This document shows positions 52,898 to 60,444 of a DNA stretch of 64,000 nucleotides, piece after piece. Position 1 is the stretch's first letter; the number at the start of each line of letters is the position of its first letter. Location of the stretch: positions 186,001 through 250,000 of the forward strand of contig CALATA010000014.1 of the NCBI GenBank assembly GCA_937888905.1, written 5' to 3'. The position numbers and the translations under genes are program-made. This DNA is from Terrimonas sp937888905 (GTDB lineage: Bacteria > Bacteroidota > Bacteroidia > Chitinophagales > Chitinophagaceae). The notes under the pieces were generated by a model that worked only from the letters and a program-made list of their open reading frames with translations, was not told the DNA's origin and searched no databases.

Positions 52898-52928
52898 CAA
52901 ACCTACTTGAAAACGCGGAAGTTATCAA
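52898..52928 (-). promoter_or_regulatory. Promoter of the SDR gene
   Basis: On the minus strand TTG (52928-52926), 20 bases, TAGGTTTG (52905-52898); the ATG follows 19 nt later. A full -33/-7 pair. Confidence 0.6.
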
Positions 52929-52969
52929 CCTGTAAAGCCGGAGGTGGCAAAAGGTTGTATCTTTCTTAC

Positions 52970-53746
52970 ATGTTACGAAGGATCTGGATAGGTATATGTA
53001 TGCTGTTGCTGATGGTGAGCGCCTGTGCGCAGCGGTCGGACGTGGAGCGGAAGAAACTGGCATTGGGTGATACGGATGTATGGGTGGAGCTCTCGTACTA
53101 TGGCCAGCCGCGTGCGATCACGGCGATCAATGTACATGATGATGAATGTACATCGGTGGAAGCCGCGCGGGAATGGTTATCGGAAAAAGGGGGATTGCTG
53201 ATCAGGATAGAAAATGGCGGAGAGCGGTTACTGAAATTTACAATAGGAAGGCAGCAATACAAAGTGGATCCGAACAGGATCTACTCGAAAGAAGGAGCGG
53301 CGAAAAGCCTGGACCGTTTTGGTGAAGTGAGCGGGGAAGCGGTGGAAGCGGCTTACAGGTTTGGCCGGGACTTGCTGGCTTTGGTGCCGGGGCAGACGAA
53401 ATGCCTGGTGGCTTTGCACAACAATACGGAAGGTGGACTTTCGGTGCACACGTACCGGCAGGGTGGGGATGGGGAAATGGACACGAAAGAAGTGATCCAC
53501 ATGCCGGAGCAGGATCCGGATGATTTTTTGTTGACAACGGACAGTATGATGTATCAAAGGCTGGCAGCGGCGGGGTATAATGCGGTGTGGCAGCACAATG
53601 AGGAAGTGCGGGAAGATGGATCGCTGAGTGTGTACTATGGGAGGCGTGGGGAGATGGTATATGTGAACTGTGAAACGGAGCATGGGCATGTGGAGCAATG
53701 CGGGAAGATGTTGCGGGAAATAGAGAAAGCGTTGAAGGAGAACTAG
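52970..53746 (+). CDS. Lipoprotein with conserved VHDDE / ALHNN motifs, function unknown
   Basis: 258 residues; leader MLRRIWIGICMLLLMVSAC with lipobox VSAC. The mature part starts with strands (DTDVWVELSYYGQPRAITAI) and contains two polar clusters that look like an active site: NVHDDECTSVEAA near 45 and LVALHNNTEGGLSVHTY near 155. The alternation and spacing recall metal-dependent peptidases of the carboxypeptidase or poly-glutamate hydrolase type, but no defined family is recognised. ATG 52970 follows a near-consensus box (TATCTTTC). Base composition resembles the host genes, so it belongs to the chromosome rather than to the mobile element that follows. Confidence 0.6.
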   Translation: MLRRIWIGICMLLLMVSACAQRSDVERKKLALGDTDVWVELSYYGQPRAITAINVHDDECTSVEAAREWLSEKGGLLIRIENGGERLLKFTIGRQQYKVDPNRIYSKEGAAKSLDRFGEVSGEAVEAAYRFGRDLLALVPGQTKCLVALHNNTEGGLSVHTYRQGGDGEMDTKEVIHMPEQDPDDFLLTTDSMMYQRLAAAGYNAVWQHNEEVREDGSLSVYYGRRGEMVYVNCETEHGHVEQCGKMLREIEKALKEN

Positions 53747-53781
53747 ATTGAAAAAATAATTTGCAGAAATATTGCACTTTT

Positions 53782-53813
53782 TTTGGAAGGAAAGGATTGG
53801 GCCCGTATTTTTG
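53782..53813 (+). promoter_or_regulatory. Promoter of tRNA-Lys
   Basis: TTTG (53782-53785), 20 bases, TATTTTTG (53806-53813): a consensus-spaced Bacteroidota promoter 41 nt before the mature tRNA. Confidence 0.8.
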
Positions 53814-53854
53814 CACTCCCAAAAACGGGAAAGCGGTCTTCGGATTGCGGGTAA

Positions 53855-53930
53855 GATTCCGTAGCTCAGTTGGTAGAGCATATCACTTTTAATGATAGGG
53901 CCCTGGGTTCGAGTCCCAGCGGGATCACCA
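53855..53930 (+). tRNA. tRNA-Lys (anticodon UUU), integration target
   Basis: Cloverleaf with acceptor GATTCCG/CGGGATC, D-arm TAGCTCAGTTGGTAGAGC, anticodon stem TATCA/TGATA and loop CTTTTAA (anticodon TTT), T-arm CTGGGTTCGAGTCCCAG, discriminator A. Unlike the two tRNA-Val genes here, CCA (53928-53930) is encoded. A recombinase gene on the opposite strand reads into the tRNA, which marks it as the attachment side of the mobile DNA. Confidence 0.95.
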
Positions 53931-55440
53931 TATGGGACAAGTCAAAATTCAAACGACTTGTCCCATTTTTTTTGGGCTTCAATTCCTTGTCTATTAAGGA
54001 TATAATGTTGATGATTTCATTCAATCTTTTGGTTCGATGTTGGCAACCGTCGAATACGAGATTTTCAGGGAACATCGAACCAACTATCTTTCGCTTTACT
54101 TCTACTGTACCTTCTCTATACAATGTTTCAAGCTGTGCGATGTTGCTAAACGCCTTGTTCCATAAAGGCTCTACCGTTGTTTGGAAATTTACAGCGGCCT
54201 TTAATTTTGCTTCCAGCCGATTGATCTTTTCCTCACATTCAGATTTGATAGCCCGATAATCATCGCCTTCAATATCGCCGCACAAAAGCAGTTCTCTTGC
54301 TTTTACAACCCGGTTGTTTACCTCCTGCAATTGTACCTTTAAATCTTTTTGTTCATCTCTTTCTCCCCGTTCTTTTGATTTATATGTTGACGTAATTACG
54401 TCTTTGCATATTTCAAGTCTTGAAAGCGGCCAAACATATTTTTTGATCTCGTCATACATTTTATCGTTCGTGTCTTTTGCTTTGTAACGAACACCACAAG
54501 CAGAACTGCAATGATAGTAATGGTAATATTGTGTTCTCCCTTTTGATGCACTGGCTGTCAACATCCTTCCGCATTTTGGACAGATCAGGAAGCCTCTCAA
54601 TGGAATGCTGTCATCGGCTGTAACTTTTGTTCCCAAAATCCGTTTGCGTCCATCCAATACATCCTGAACATCATAGAATAGGGCTTCAGAGATCAAAGGT
54701 TCATGTTGCCCCTTTGCCAAGAGACTTTCTTCTTCTTTGTATTTGGGAACAAATATCAATCCGCAGTATATCGGGTTTCGTATGGCAACCCAAAAGTTAT
54801 TCTTGCTGCACTTTAATCCTTTTTCTTTTGCTTTTTTCCATACCTGTTCAGTATTGAGCTTACCGCGAGATAGTTCTTCAAACGCCCACTTCATTATATC
54901 ACCCTGAATTTCTTTCGGGGCAATATATTTCTTACCGTTCTCATTAACCTTGTTGGCATAACCAATGGGGGCAGTTCCCATCCAGCGTCCTTCTTTCTTA
55001 GCCCTGCGCATCCCATGAAACACATTTAACGCTCTCCGATCATTCTCTACCTCCGGTGCAGCGAGGTAAAACGCCAGCATCATTTTGTTTTCCGGAATGG
55101 AGAGGTCAAGCGGTTGTTCTACCGCCTGTGGCTCGATACCTAACCGCCGAAGGGTACTGATCATTTGGTACGCATCTCCTGCATTACGGCTAAACCTGTC
55201 CCATTTCGTAAACAGGATAAGGTCGGTATGTCCTTTGTGTTTCCTCAAATCACCCAGTAGCCCTGTCCAAGCCGGTCGTTTGAAAGTCTTAGCCGAATGG
55301 TCTTCCAAGATCACTTTCCTAACCCGGATATTGTTGATTTCACAGTATTTCCGCAAACGTTCCTCCTGGTCACGTTGCGAATAGCCTTTATCGGCCTGTT
55401 CATCCGTACTTACCCGTACATAAAGGTCTGCTATTTTCAT
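53866..55440 (-). CDS. Large serine recombinase 1 (resolvase + recombinase + zinc ribbon)
   Basis: 524 residues from ATG 55440 (MKIADLYVRVSTDEQADKGY). Catalytic serine S11 in the resolvase domain, with DRFSRNAGDAYQMI and PENKMMLAFYLAAPEVEN further on; the Recombinase domain has MRRAKKEGRWMGTAPIGY; the zinc ribbon is CPKCGRMLTAS ... CSSACGVRY; then a coiled coil. It would integrate or excise the element. The last 25 or so codons are antisense to the tRNA-Lys terminator and tRNA, with the stop inside the D-arm, so the C-terminus changes when the element excises. An extended frame to 55638 crosses the phased repeat array and is rejected. Closely related to recombinase 2. Confidence 0.92.
   Translation of the reverse strand: MKIADLYVRVSTDEQADKGYSQRDQEERLRKYCEINNIRVRKVILEDHSAKTFKRPAWTGLLGDLRKHKGHTDLILFTKWDRFSRNAGDAYQMISTLRRLGIEPQAVEQPLDLSIPENKMMLAFYLAAPEVENDRRALNVFHGMRRAKKEGRWMGTAPIGYANKVNENGKKYIAPKEIQGDIMKWAFEELSRGKLNTEQVWKKAKEKGLKCSKNNFWVAIRNPIYCGLIFVPKYKEEESLLAKGQHEPLISEALFYDVQDVLDGRKRILGTKVTADDSIPLRGFLICPKCGRMLTASASKGRTQYYHYYHCSSACGVRYKAKDTNDKMYDEIKKYVWPLSRLEICKDVITSTYKSKERGERDEQKDLKVQLQEVNNRVVKARELLLCGDIEGDDYRAIKSECEEKINRLEAKLKAAVNFQTTVEPLWNKAFSNIAQLETLYREGTVEVKRKIVGSMFPENLVFDGCQHRTKRLNEIINIISLIDKELKPKKNGTSRLNFDLSHMVIPLGLEPRALSLKVICSTN
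53932..53973 (+). terminator. Terminator behind tRNA-Lys, inside the recombinase 1 frame
   Basis: ATGGGACAAGTC (53932-53943) pairs perfectly with GACTTGTCCCAT (53955-53966) and runs into eight T. It would stop tRNA-Lys transcripts. On the other strand the same bases are read as the last part of recombinase 1. Confidence 0.85.
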
Positions 55441-55500
55441 AACTAAAAAATTGAGTGTGGTACTATGTAAAGATAACAAGAAAAAATGAAAATGAGCAAT

Positions 55501-55604
55501 ATTTAATAGTATTATCACGTCAAAATTTACTAAATTTGCTACATCTTTGTTTAATATTAGAAAACCGACAAGGTTTAATAGGAATTGAACGCCCCTGTTT
55601 AATA
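55501..55604. repeat. Five TTTAATA cores phased at 24 bp (iteron-like)
   Basis: ATTTAATA at 55501, ATTTACTA at 55525, GTTTAATA at 55549, 55573 and 55597: start-to-start distance is exactly 24 bp each time, while the 16-bp spacers differ. The array fills the middle of the 216-bp divergent region between recombinase 1 and the Fic gene and is a candidate binding site for the Fic protein's own winged helix or for the recombinase. Confidence 0.7.
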
Positions 55605-55656
55605 ACATAAAAGGCACACAATAGCCTATTAACCGCATAAATTCAAATTATTCGAT

Positions 55657-57219
55657 ATGGCCACACCCCGCGAAAGATTGGTAGAATCGCTTAAATTCCT
55701 GAAAGAATTACAGGATAACGGTGTAGTCGGTATCCATACCGATGAAATGCCCAACAGGAAATACAGGGAGATACTGCTTAAAAACGGCTTTATCCGTGAG
55801 GTGACAAAGGGATGGTACATAACTACCGATCCTGCTGAAAAGGAAGGTGAAACCACGTCCTGGTACAGTTCCTATTGGGAATTTATTGTAAAGTTCCTGA
55901 ATCACAAATTTGGCGATGACTGGTGCTTGTCAGCAGACCAGTCGCTGCTTATCCATGCGGGAAACAGCGCAGTACCTCAACAGTTGATGATACGTTCGCC
56001 ACAAGGAAATAATAACCCTACGCCCTTACCGCATAACACGTCTCTGTTCAATTTAAGGACTGGTATTCCCCCAGCGGATCAAACCATCGTAACCAATGGA
56101 ATCAGGATGTACAATCTGCCGGCTGCTTTGGTTTACAGTTCACCGAGCATTTATACAAGGAATGCCATAGATGCCCGCACAGCCCTTACGTTGATAAGAG
56201 ATGCTTCGGAGGTACTACCTATCCTTTTGGAAAACGGTCACACCACATTTGCGGGAAGATTGGCAGGCGCTTTTAGAAATATTAACAGGGATAAAATAGC
56301 TGACCAGATTGTTGATACTGTTAAGCAGGCAGATTACGATATACGGGAAGAAGATCCTTTTGAAACCAAACTGAACCTTAATCTATCCTCCCGTGAACGC
56401 TCTCCCTACGCCAATCGCATCAGGCTCATGTGGCAGCAGATGCGTGAGATTATTATTTCCAGCTTTCCAAAAGCTCCCGGCATACCCGATGATTCACAAG
56501 CCTACCTGAAGGACGTTGACGACATTTACATAACAGATGCCTATCACTCCCTCTCGATAGAACGGTATCGGGTGACACCGGAACTTATCGAAAGAGTAAG
56601 CAGCGGTCAGTGGAACAGTAAGGCGCATGAGGAAGATCGCAAGCAAAGGGATGCTATGGCTGCCAGAGGCTACTACCAAGCCTTTCTGCAGGTGAAGGAA
56701 ACCATCACAGCAATACTGAAGGGAGCCAATTCAGGAAAGCAGGTGGATAAAGATCACTCAAAATGGTACAGGCAACTATTCGACCCAAGCGTTACCGCCG
56801 GGCTATTAAAAGCGGCGGACCTTGCAGGGTATCGAAACCATCAGGTATATATCGGGAACTCCAAACACGTTCCTCTGAACGTGGATGCTATGAGAGATGC
56901 CATGCCCGTTCTGTTTGAACTATTGGAAGAAGAACCGGAGCCATCGGTCAGGGCAGTATTGGGTCATTTCATTTTTGTTTTTATCCATCCGTACATGGAT
57001 GGTAACGGACGAATAGGACGGTTTCTGATGAATGCAATGTTGGCTTCCGGTGGATATCCGTGGACGGTTATACCTGTGGAAAGGAGAACTGAATATATGC
57101 AGGCATTGGAGCAGGCAAGTGTAGGACAGGATATAACTTCGTTTGCCACTTTCCTTGCTTATCTGGTCAACGAGCGGTTAAAAGGAAAAATAGTTGCTAA
57201 GTTGCCCGACGCTAAGTAG
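55657..57219 (+). CDS. Fic-domain protein with N-terminal AbiEi-like winged helix
   Basis: 520 residues. The N-terminal stretch (about 5-55: FLKELQDNGVVGIHTDEMPN, KNGFIREVTKGWYITTD) resembles the winged helix of AbiEi-type antitoxin regulators. Residues about 60-240 continue in the way of AbiEi C-terminal regions. The Fic core carries the complete catalytic motif HPYMDGNGRIGR (444-455), so AMP or other nucleotide transfer to a target protein is expected. The N-terminal inhibitory helix is recognisable as SLSIER (298-303), but the usual G/N after the glutamate is an arginine. It lies between two recombinases and is the only cargo of the inner unit; a toxin-antitoxin or phage-defence role is plausible, not shown. 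Its stop codon lies within a 14-bp direct repeat. Confidence 0.88.
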   Translation: MATPRERLVESLKFLKELQDNGVVGIHTDEMPNRKYREILLKNGFIREVTKGWYITTDPAEKEGETTSWYSSYWEFIVKFLNHKFGDDWCLSADQSLLIHAGNSAVPQQLMIRSPQGNNNPTPLPHNTSLFNLRTGIPPADQTIVTNGIRMYNLPAALVYSSPSIYTRNAIDARTALTLIRDASEVLPILLENGHTTFAGRLAGAFRNINRDKIADQIVDTVKQADYDIREEDPFETKLNLNLSSRERSPYANRIRLMWQQMREIIISSFPKAPGIPDDSQAYLKDVDDIYITDAYHSLSIERYRVTPELIERVSSGQWNSKAHEEDRKQRDAMAARGYYQAFLQVKETITAILKGANSGKQVDKDHSKWYRQLFDPSVTAGLLKAADLAGYRNHQVYIGNSKHVPLNVDAMRDAMPVLFELLEEEPEPSVRAVLGHFIFVFIHPYMDGNGRIGRFLMNAMLASGGYPWTVIPVERRTEYMQALEQASVGQDITSFATFLAYLVNERLKGKIVAKLPDAK

Positions 57220-57252
57220 AACGGCTACATCCTATTTCGTAGTACGGCTACA
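57216..57252. repeat. 14-bp direct repeat at the Fic / recombinase 2 junction
   Basis: GTAGAACGGCTACA (57216-57229) and GTAGTACGGCTACA (57239-57252) differ in one base and start 23 bp apart. Each is itself a small hairpin (GTAG/CTAC). The first contains the Fic stop codon, and both flank the recombinase 2 stop, so this is a candidate crossover or junction scar. Confidence 0.6.
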
Positions 57253-58784
57253 GCATGTTTGCGGTGCAGATGGACACTTTCAGCCTGATAGTTCTCATTA
57301 CTTTTTGCCTCTATTTCCTGTGGAGATTTTCTGCTTTTAGTCAATAAGCTGATAGCTGTACTCACTGTTGTGCGATGAAGTTTTTCACCGTTGAACGTCA
57401 GGTTATCGGGAAACAGTGTACTTACGATTTTTCTTTTTTGTATAACAGTTCCATTTTGAAACAACTCTTCTAAATGCGACAATTTGGAAATAGGAAGATC
57501 CCATAGTAATTCCATATTGTCTGAAAATGAAATGGATGTTTGTAGCTTTACTTCAATATCAGTCATTCTTTCATTGGCTTCTGACTTAATGGTACGATAG
57601 TCTTCGCCTTCAATTTCTCCACGCAGCAATAATTCACGAGCCTTTGAGAGCCGGTGCTTTATCTGATCCAGTTGAGCCACCAAACGTTTCTGATCTACCT
57701 TCTCAACACGGTTTACATCCATGAAAGTAGCTGTAATAATTTCCTGAAACAGTTTAAGTTGCGGAACATTGTGGACTTCATTCCCGATGGCTTCTATCAT
57801 TAACTTGTTTGCGTCATCTGCTTTATAACGTACACCGCATTCGGAACTGCAATGATAGTAGTGATAGTATTTGTTTCTTCCTTTTGAAGCACTGCCGGTC
57901 AAAAACCTTCCACAGTTAGGGCAAATCAAATAACCTCTTAATGGAATGTCATCCTGTGCAATTACCTTTTTACTTACTGCTTTTCTCTTTCTGCCGTCCA
58001 GCACATCCTGCACATCAAAGAATAGTGAAGCGGTAATAATTGGTTCATGTTGCCCCTGTACAAGTTGGCTTTGTTCATCTTTGTGCTGAGGAACGAAAAT
58101 TAATCCGCAATAAATAGGGTTCCTTATCGCTACCCAAAAATTATTCTTGCTACATTTCAATCCTCTTTCCCTGGCTTGTTTCCAGATTTGTTCTGTGTTC
58201 AGTTTGTTGCGAAAGATTTCTTCAAATGCCCATTTCATGATTTTAGCATCCTGATCTTTCGGCGCAATATATTTCTTGCCATCTTCAGTAATTCTGTTTA
58301 CATAACCAATCGGAGCCGTGCCCATCCAGCGCCCTTCCTTTTTAGCACGGCGCATTCCATTAAATACATTTAATGCCCTGCGGTCATTCTCTACCTCTGG
58401 TGCTGCGAGGTAAAAAGCCAGCATCATTTTATTTTCAGGGATAGATAAATCCAATGGCTGTTCTACTGCCTGCGGCTCTACTCCGAGATGCCTTAGAAGG
58501 CTGATCATTTGATAAGCATCCCCGGCATTCCGGCTAAACCTATCCCACTTTGTAAAAAGAATTAGGTCTGAATTTCCCCTTTGCTTACGCAAATCTATCA
58601 GCAGGTTCTGCCAGGCAGGTCGCCTGAAGGTCTTTGCGGAATGGTCTTCAAAAATGACCTTGCGTATTTGAATGTTGTTGATATTACAATACCTACGCAG
58701 CCTTTCTTCCTGATCCCGTTGGGAATAGCCTTTATCTGCCTGCTCGTCTGTACTCACCCTGATATAAAGGTCTGCAATTTTCAT
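57225..58784 (-). CDS. Large serine recombinase 2
   Basis: 519 residues starting MKIADLYIRVSTDEQADKGY with catalytic S11. Over the first 160 residues only about 18 differ from recombinase 1; the C-terminal third diverges strongly. Resolvase, Recombinase (MRRAKKEGRWMGTAPIGY), zinc ribbon (CPNCGRFLTGS ... CSSECGVRY) and coiled coil are all intact. It heads the conjugative element's minus-strand gene array and is probably that element's own integrase. Its tail (ESVHLHRKHAVAVLRNRM) has no match in recombinase 1 and is encoded over the direct-repeat region. Confidence 0.92.
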   Translation of the reverse strand: MKIADLYIRVSTDEQADKGYSQRDQEERLRRYCNINNIQIRKVIFEDHSAKTFRRPAWQNLLIDLRKQRGNSDLILFTKWDRFSRNAGDAYQMISLLRHLGVEPQAVEQPLDLSIPENKMMLAFYLAAPEVENDRRALNVFNGMRRAKKEGRWMGTAPIGYVNRITEDGKKYIAPKDQDAKIMKWAFEEIFRNKLNTEQIWKQARERGLKCSKNNFWVAIRNPIYCGLIFVPQHKDEQSQLVQGQHEPIITASLFFDVQDVLDGRKRKAVSKKVIAQDDIPLRGYLICPNCGRFLTGSASKGRNKYYHYYHCSSECGVRYKADDANKLMIEAIGNEVHNVPQLKLFQEIITATFMDVNRVEKVDQKRLVAQLDQIKHRLSKARELLLRGEIEGEDYRTIKSEANERMTDIEVKLQTSISFSDNMELLWDLPISKLSHLEELFQNGTVIQKRKIVSTLFPDNLTFNGEKLHRTTVSTAISLLTKSRKSPQEIEAKSNENYQAESVHLHRKHAVAVLRNRM

Positions 58785-58794
58785 AGCTGCTTTT

Positions 58795-58989
58795 TTACTT
58801 TACAGTCTTAGTTACGATTTCGGCATTGCAATGCCGCATACTTATGTATTGTTCAACTACTATGTTCGCCATACTATATAAAAAGTCGAGTATAATCTGT
58901 GCTTCTTCGATATTGACATCAATTCCATCTTTACGCAAAATTTCTATCGCCTTGTCTGGAGTGATCCTCATCAACACTTCATCTTCCAT
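58795..58989 (-). CDS. Small conserved element protein (64 aa)
   Basis: 64 residues: MEDEVLMRITPDKAIEILRK, then DGIDVNIEEAQIILDFLYSM and ANIVVEQYI. The PDKAIEILRKxGxxVxxEEAxxILxFLY pattern recurs in small proteins of Bacteroidetes conjugative elements; function is unknown. ATG 58989 is chosen because a full Shine-Dalgarno sequence AAGGAGGT lies 5 nt before it (58995-59002), which excludes the longer frame from 59052. It is 10 nt upstream of recombinase 2. Confidence 0.75.
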   Translation of the reverse strand: MEDEVLMRITPDKAIEILRKDGIDVNIEEAQIILDFLYSMANIVVEQYISMRHCNAEIVTKTVK

Positions 58990-58994
58990 CTCAC

Positions 58995-59002
58995 ACCTCC
59001 TT
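58995..59002 (-). promoter_or_regulatory. Strong Shine-Dalgarno sequence
   Basis: AAGGAGGT on the minus strand, 5 nt before ATG 58989. Such perfect complementarity to 16S rRNA is exceptional for Bacteroidota and was not noticed before other genes of the window. Confidence 0.75.
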
Positions 59003-59011
59003 TTTAGATAA

Positions 59012-59034
59012 CAAAAGCCCATTGCGGGCTTTTG
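59012..59034 (-). terminator. Hairpin between small element genes (terminator or attenuator)
   Basis: CAAAAGCCC (59012-59020) and GGGCTTTTG (59026-59034) form a perfect 9-bp stem with a 5-nt loop. The T-run on the minus strand is short (TTTTG), so termination may be partial. It sits 9 nt before the Shine-Dalgarno sequence. Confidence 0.6.
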
Positions 59035-59061
59035 CAAAACTTTCCAAATCACTTGTCTATT

Positions 59062-59355
59062 TTAATCGCTTCTTTCAGCAAAATAGATTTTGCTTCCCTT
59101 CATACGATTAAAAGACGGCTCATACCTTATATAACCATATTCACTTAGTTCTCTAACGCATTTGTGGTAGGTGATAGCAGAGGACAATTTTGCAATGCTT
59201 AATATCTCATGACTAAAAACCTGGATAGGGTTGGCAAAGCCATTCTGTATGCGATACTGTAACAAAGCCGCATAAATGCCTATATGAGTAATGCTGATGC
59301 GGGCATCAGTTCCTATGGCTTCAAAAAAATCCGACAAATAATACAGCCTATCCAT
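59062..59355 (-). CDS. Small winged-helix-like element protein
   Basis: 97 residues. Pattern MDRLYYLSDFFEAIGTDARI, ITHIGIYAALLQYRIQNGFA, LSSAITYHKCVRELSEYGYI, RYEPSFNRMKGSKIYF. The order helix, helix (YAALLQY), recognition helix (SSAITYHKCVREL) and wing (GYIRYEPS) suggests a winged-helix DNA-binding protein of the kind found beside Bacteroidetes mobile-element integrases and replication genes. Precise role unknown. 15 nt separate it from the next upstream gene, so it is probably co-transcribed. Confidence 0.65.
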   Translation of the reverse strand: MDRLYYLSDFFEAIGTDARISITHIGIYAALLQYRIQNGFANPIQVFSHEILSIAKLSSAITYHKCVRELSEYGYIRYEPSFNRMKGSKIYFAERSD

Positions 59356-59370
59356 TGCCCACCCCTTTTA

Positions 59371-60423
59371 TTACCCTAATCTCATTCCGTTCTTTTTTGC
59401 ATGATTTTGTTGCTGCTGCTCATTGGCCTTATGCGTTACTTTCATAGCATCCATTGTTTTATTGCCTAATGCTGTATGAAGCGTTATTTTCCTGGAATGC
59501 TCATCGTAAATATTTACTGATTTAAACTGCGGATTAGCTTCAATATAGAAGCGTTGTTCATTTCCATCCTTCACAAAGCTCACCGACACACGGTTTCCAT
59601 TTTTTAATTCCGATTGCAGCTTATCTGCTTCACCTTTATTGAGCAATTCCTTTAACGGAAGCTGCTGCAAAGCCTTTTCAAGATCGTAGCCGTAGTCTGA
59701 GTGGAATTGCTTGATTCGAAAATTGCCGTTTGGGTCTTTGTCGTTAAAATCAAGTTGCATCCAAGTTCCACCGCTCTGGATGCAGCGACCGGATAAAAGA
59801 TTATAGCACTCCGTGGCATTTACATTATTACCGTTACGCATGGTAAAGTATTGCTGGCGTTTTTCCTCCGGTTTGGATTCATTATACAGGGTTGTTTTAT
59901 ACCCTTCAAGCTGGTATGCACCGGATTGATCTTTAGCGAACGATAACTGATGATCTAACCTTTCTTTATCATTGAGGTAATAGGAAACAGGAATGGAAAA
60001 TTGTTGCTGCCCAAGTTTCATCTGCTCATCAATTTTTGCAGATAGGTCAGGAAAGCCAGCACGCTGCACCTGATGGTGCAACGCCTGGCTGTTTTGCTCT
60101 GTTTTCCTGTTATCCTGCCTTATTACGATTTGTTCCTTAACGGGTGCAACTAATAACCTGCGCAGCAGCCTTATCAGTAGATTAGGATAAAGCTGCTTTT
60201 CAATACGATTGCGCTCTTGCCTTAGCACCCTGAGTGCAAACCGCTCGTCCAGATCCTGCGTGCCTTTATACTTTGCAGCAATACGGTCGTAGTAATCCAG
60301 CTTTTCTTTTAGCAGTGCCCTATTATTTGAAAGGCTGAAAGAAAACAGCTTGCTAAACCGTTCCTCCCTTGAACGCCATTGGTTCAGCTCTGCTTCCACT
60401 CTGTTTACAAGACTGTTATTCAT
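59371..60423 (-). CDS. Element protein with shared C-terminal domain (paralogue of 61282-62439)
   Basis: 350 residues from ATG 60423 (MNNSLVNRVEAELNQWRSRE); a TTG at 60444 abuts the upstream stop. The first 110 residues are helical and charged. The C-terminal part (about 130-335) shares with the protein at 61.3-62.4 kb the sequence pattern FxxxNGNxxxxxExYNLLxGR, the NGNFRIKQFHSDYGYDLEKA segment and IEANPQFKSVNIYDEHSRKI. No signal peptide, so cytoplasmic. The family is common in Bacteroidetes mobile elements, but no function is known to me. Confidence 0.7.
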   Translation of the reverse strand: MNNSLVNRVEAELNQWRSREERFSKLFSFSLSNNRALLKEKLDYYDRIAAKYKGTQDLDERFALRVLRQERNRIEKQLYPNLLIRLLRRLLVAPVKEQIVIRQDNRKTEQNSQALHHQVQRAGFPDLSAKIDEQMKLGQQQFSIPVSYYLNDKERLDHQLSFAKDQSGAYQLEGYKTTLYNESKPEEKRQQYFTMRNGNNVNATECYNLLSGRCIQSGGTWMQLDFNDKDPNGNFRIKQFHSDYGYDLEKALQQLPLKELLNKGEADKLQSELKNGNRVSVSFVKDGNEQRFYIEANPQFKSVNIYDEHSRKITLHTALGNKTMDAMKVTHKANEQQQQNHAKKNGMRLG

Positions 60424-60444
60424 AACCTGATTTTTGAGGATCAA

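Noticed and set aside
55501..55604. CRISPR array
   Set aside because: The repeated core is only 8 bp and spacers 16 bp; no cas genes are present. No CRISPR array was found anywhere in the window.
55441..55638. Extended N-terminus of recombinase 1
   Set aside because: It would cross the phased repeat array; both recombinases begin identically at MKIADLY with ATG.
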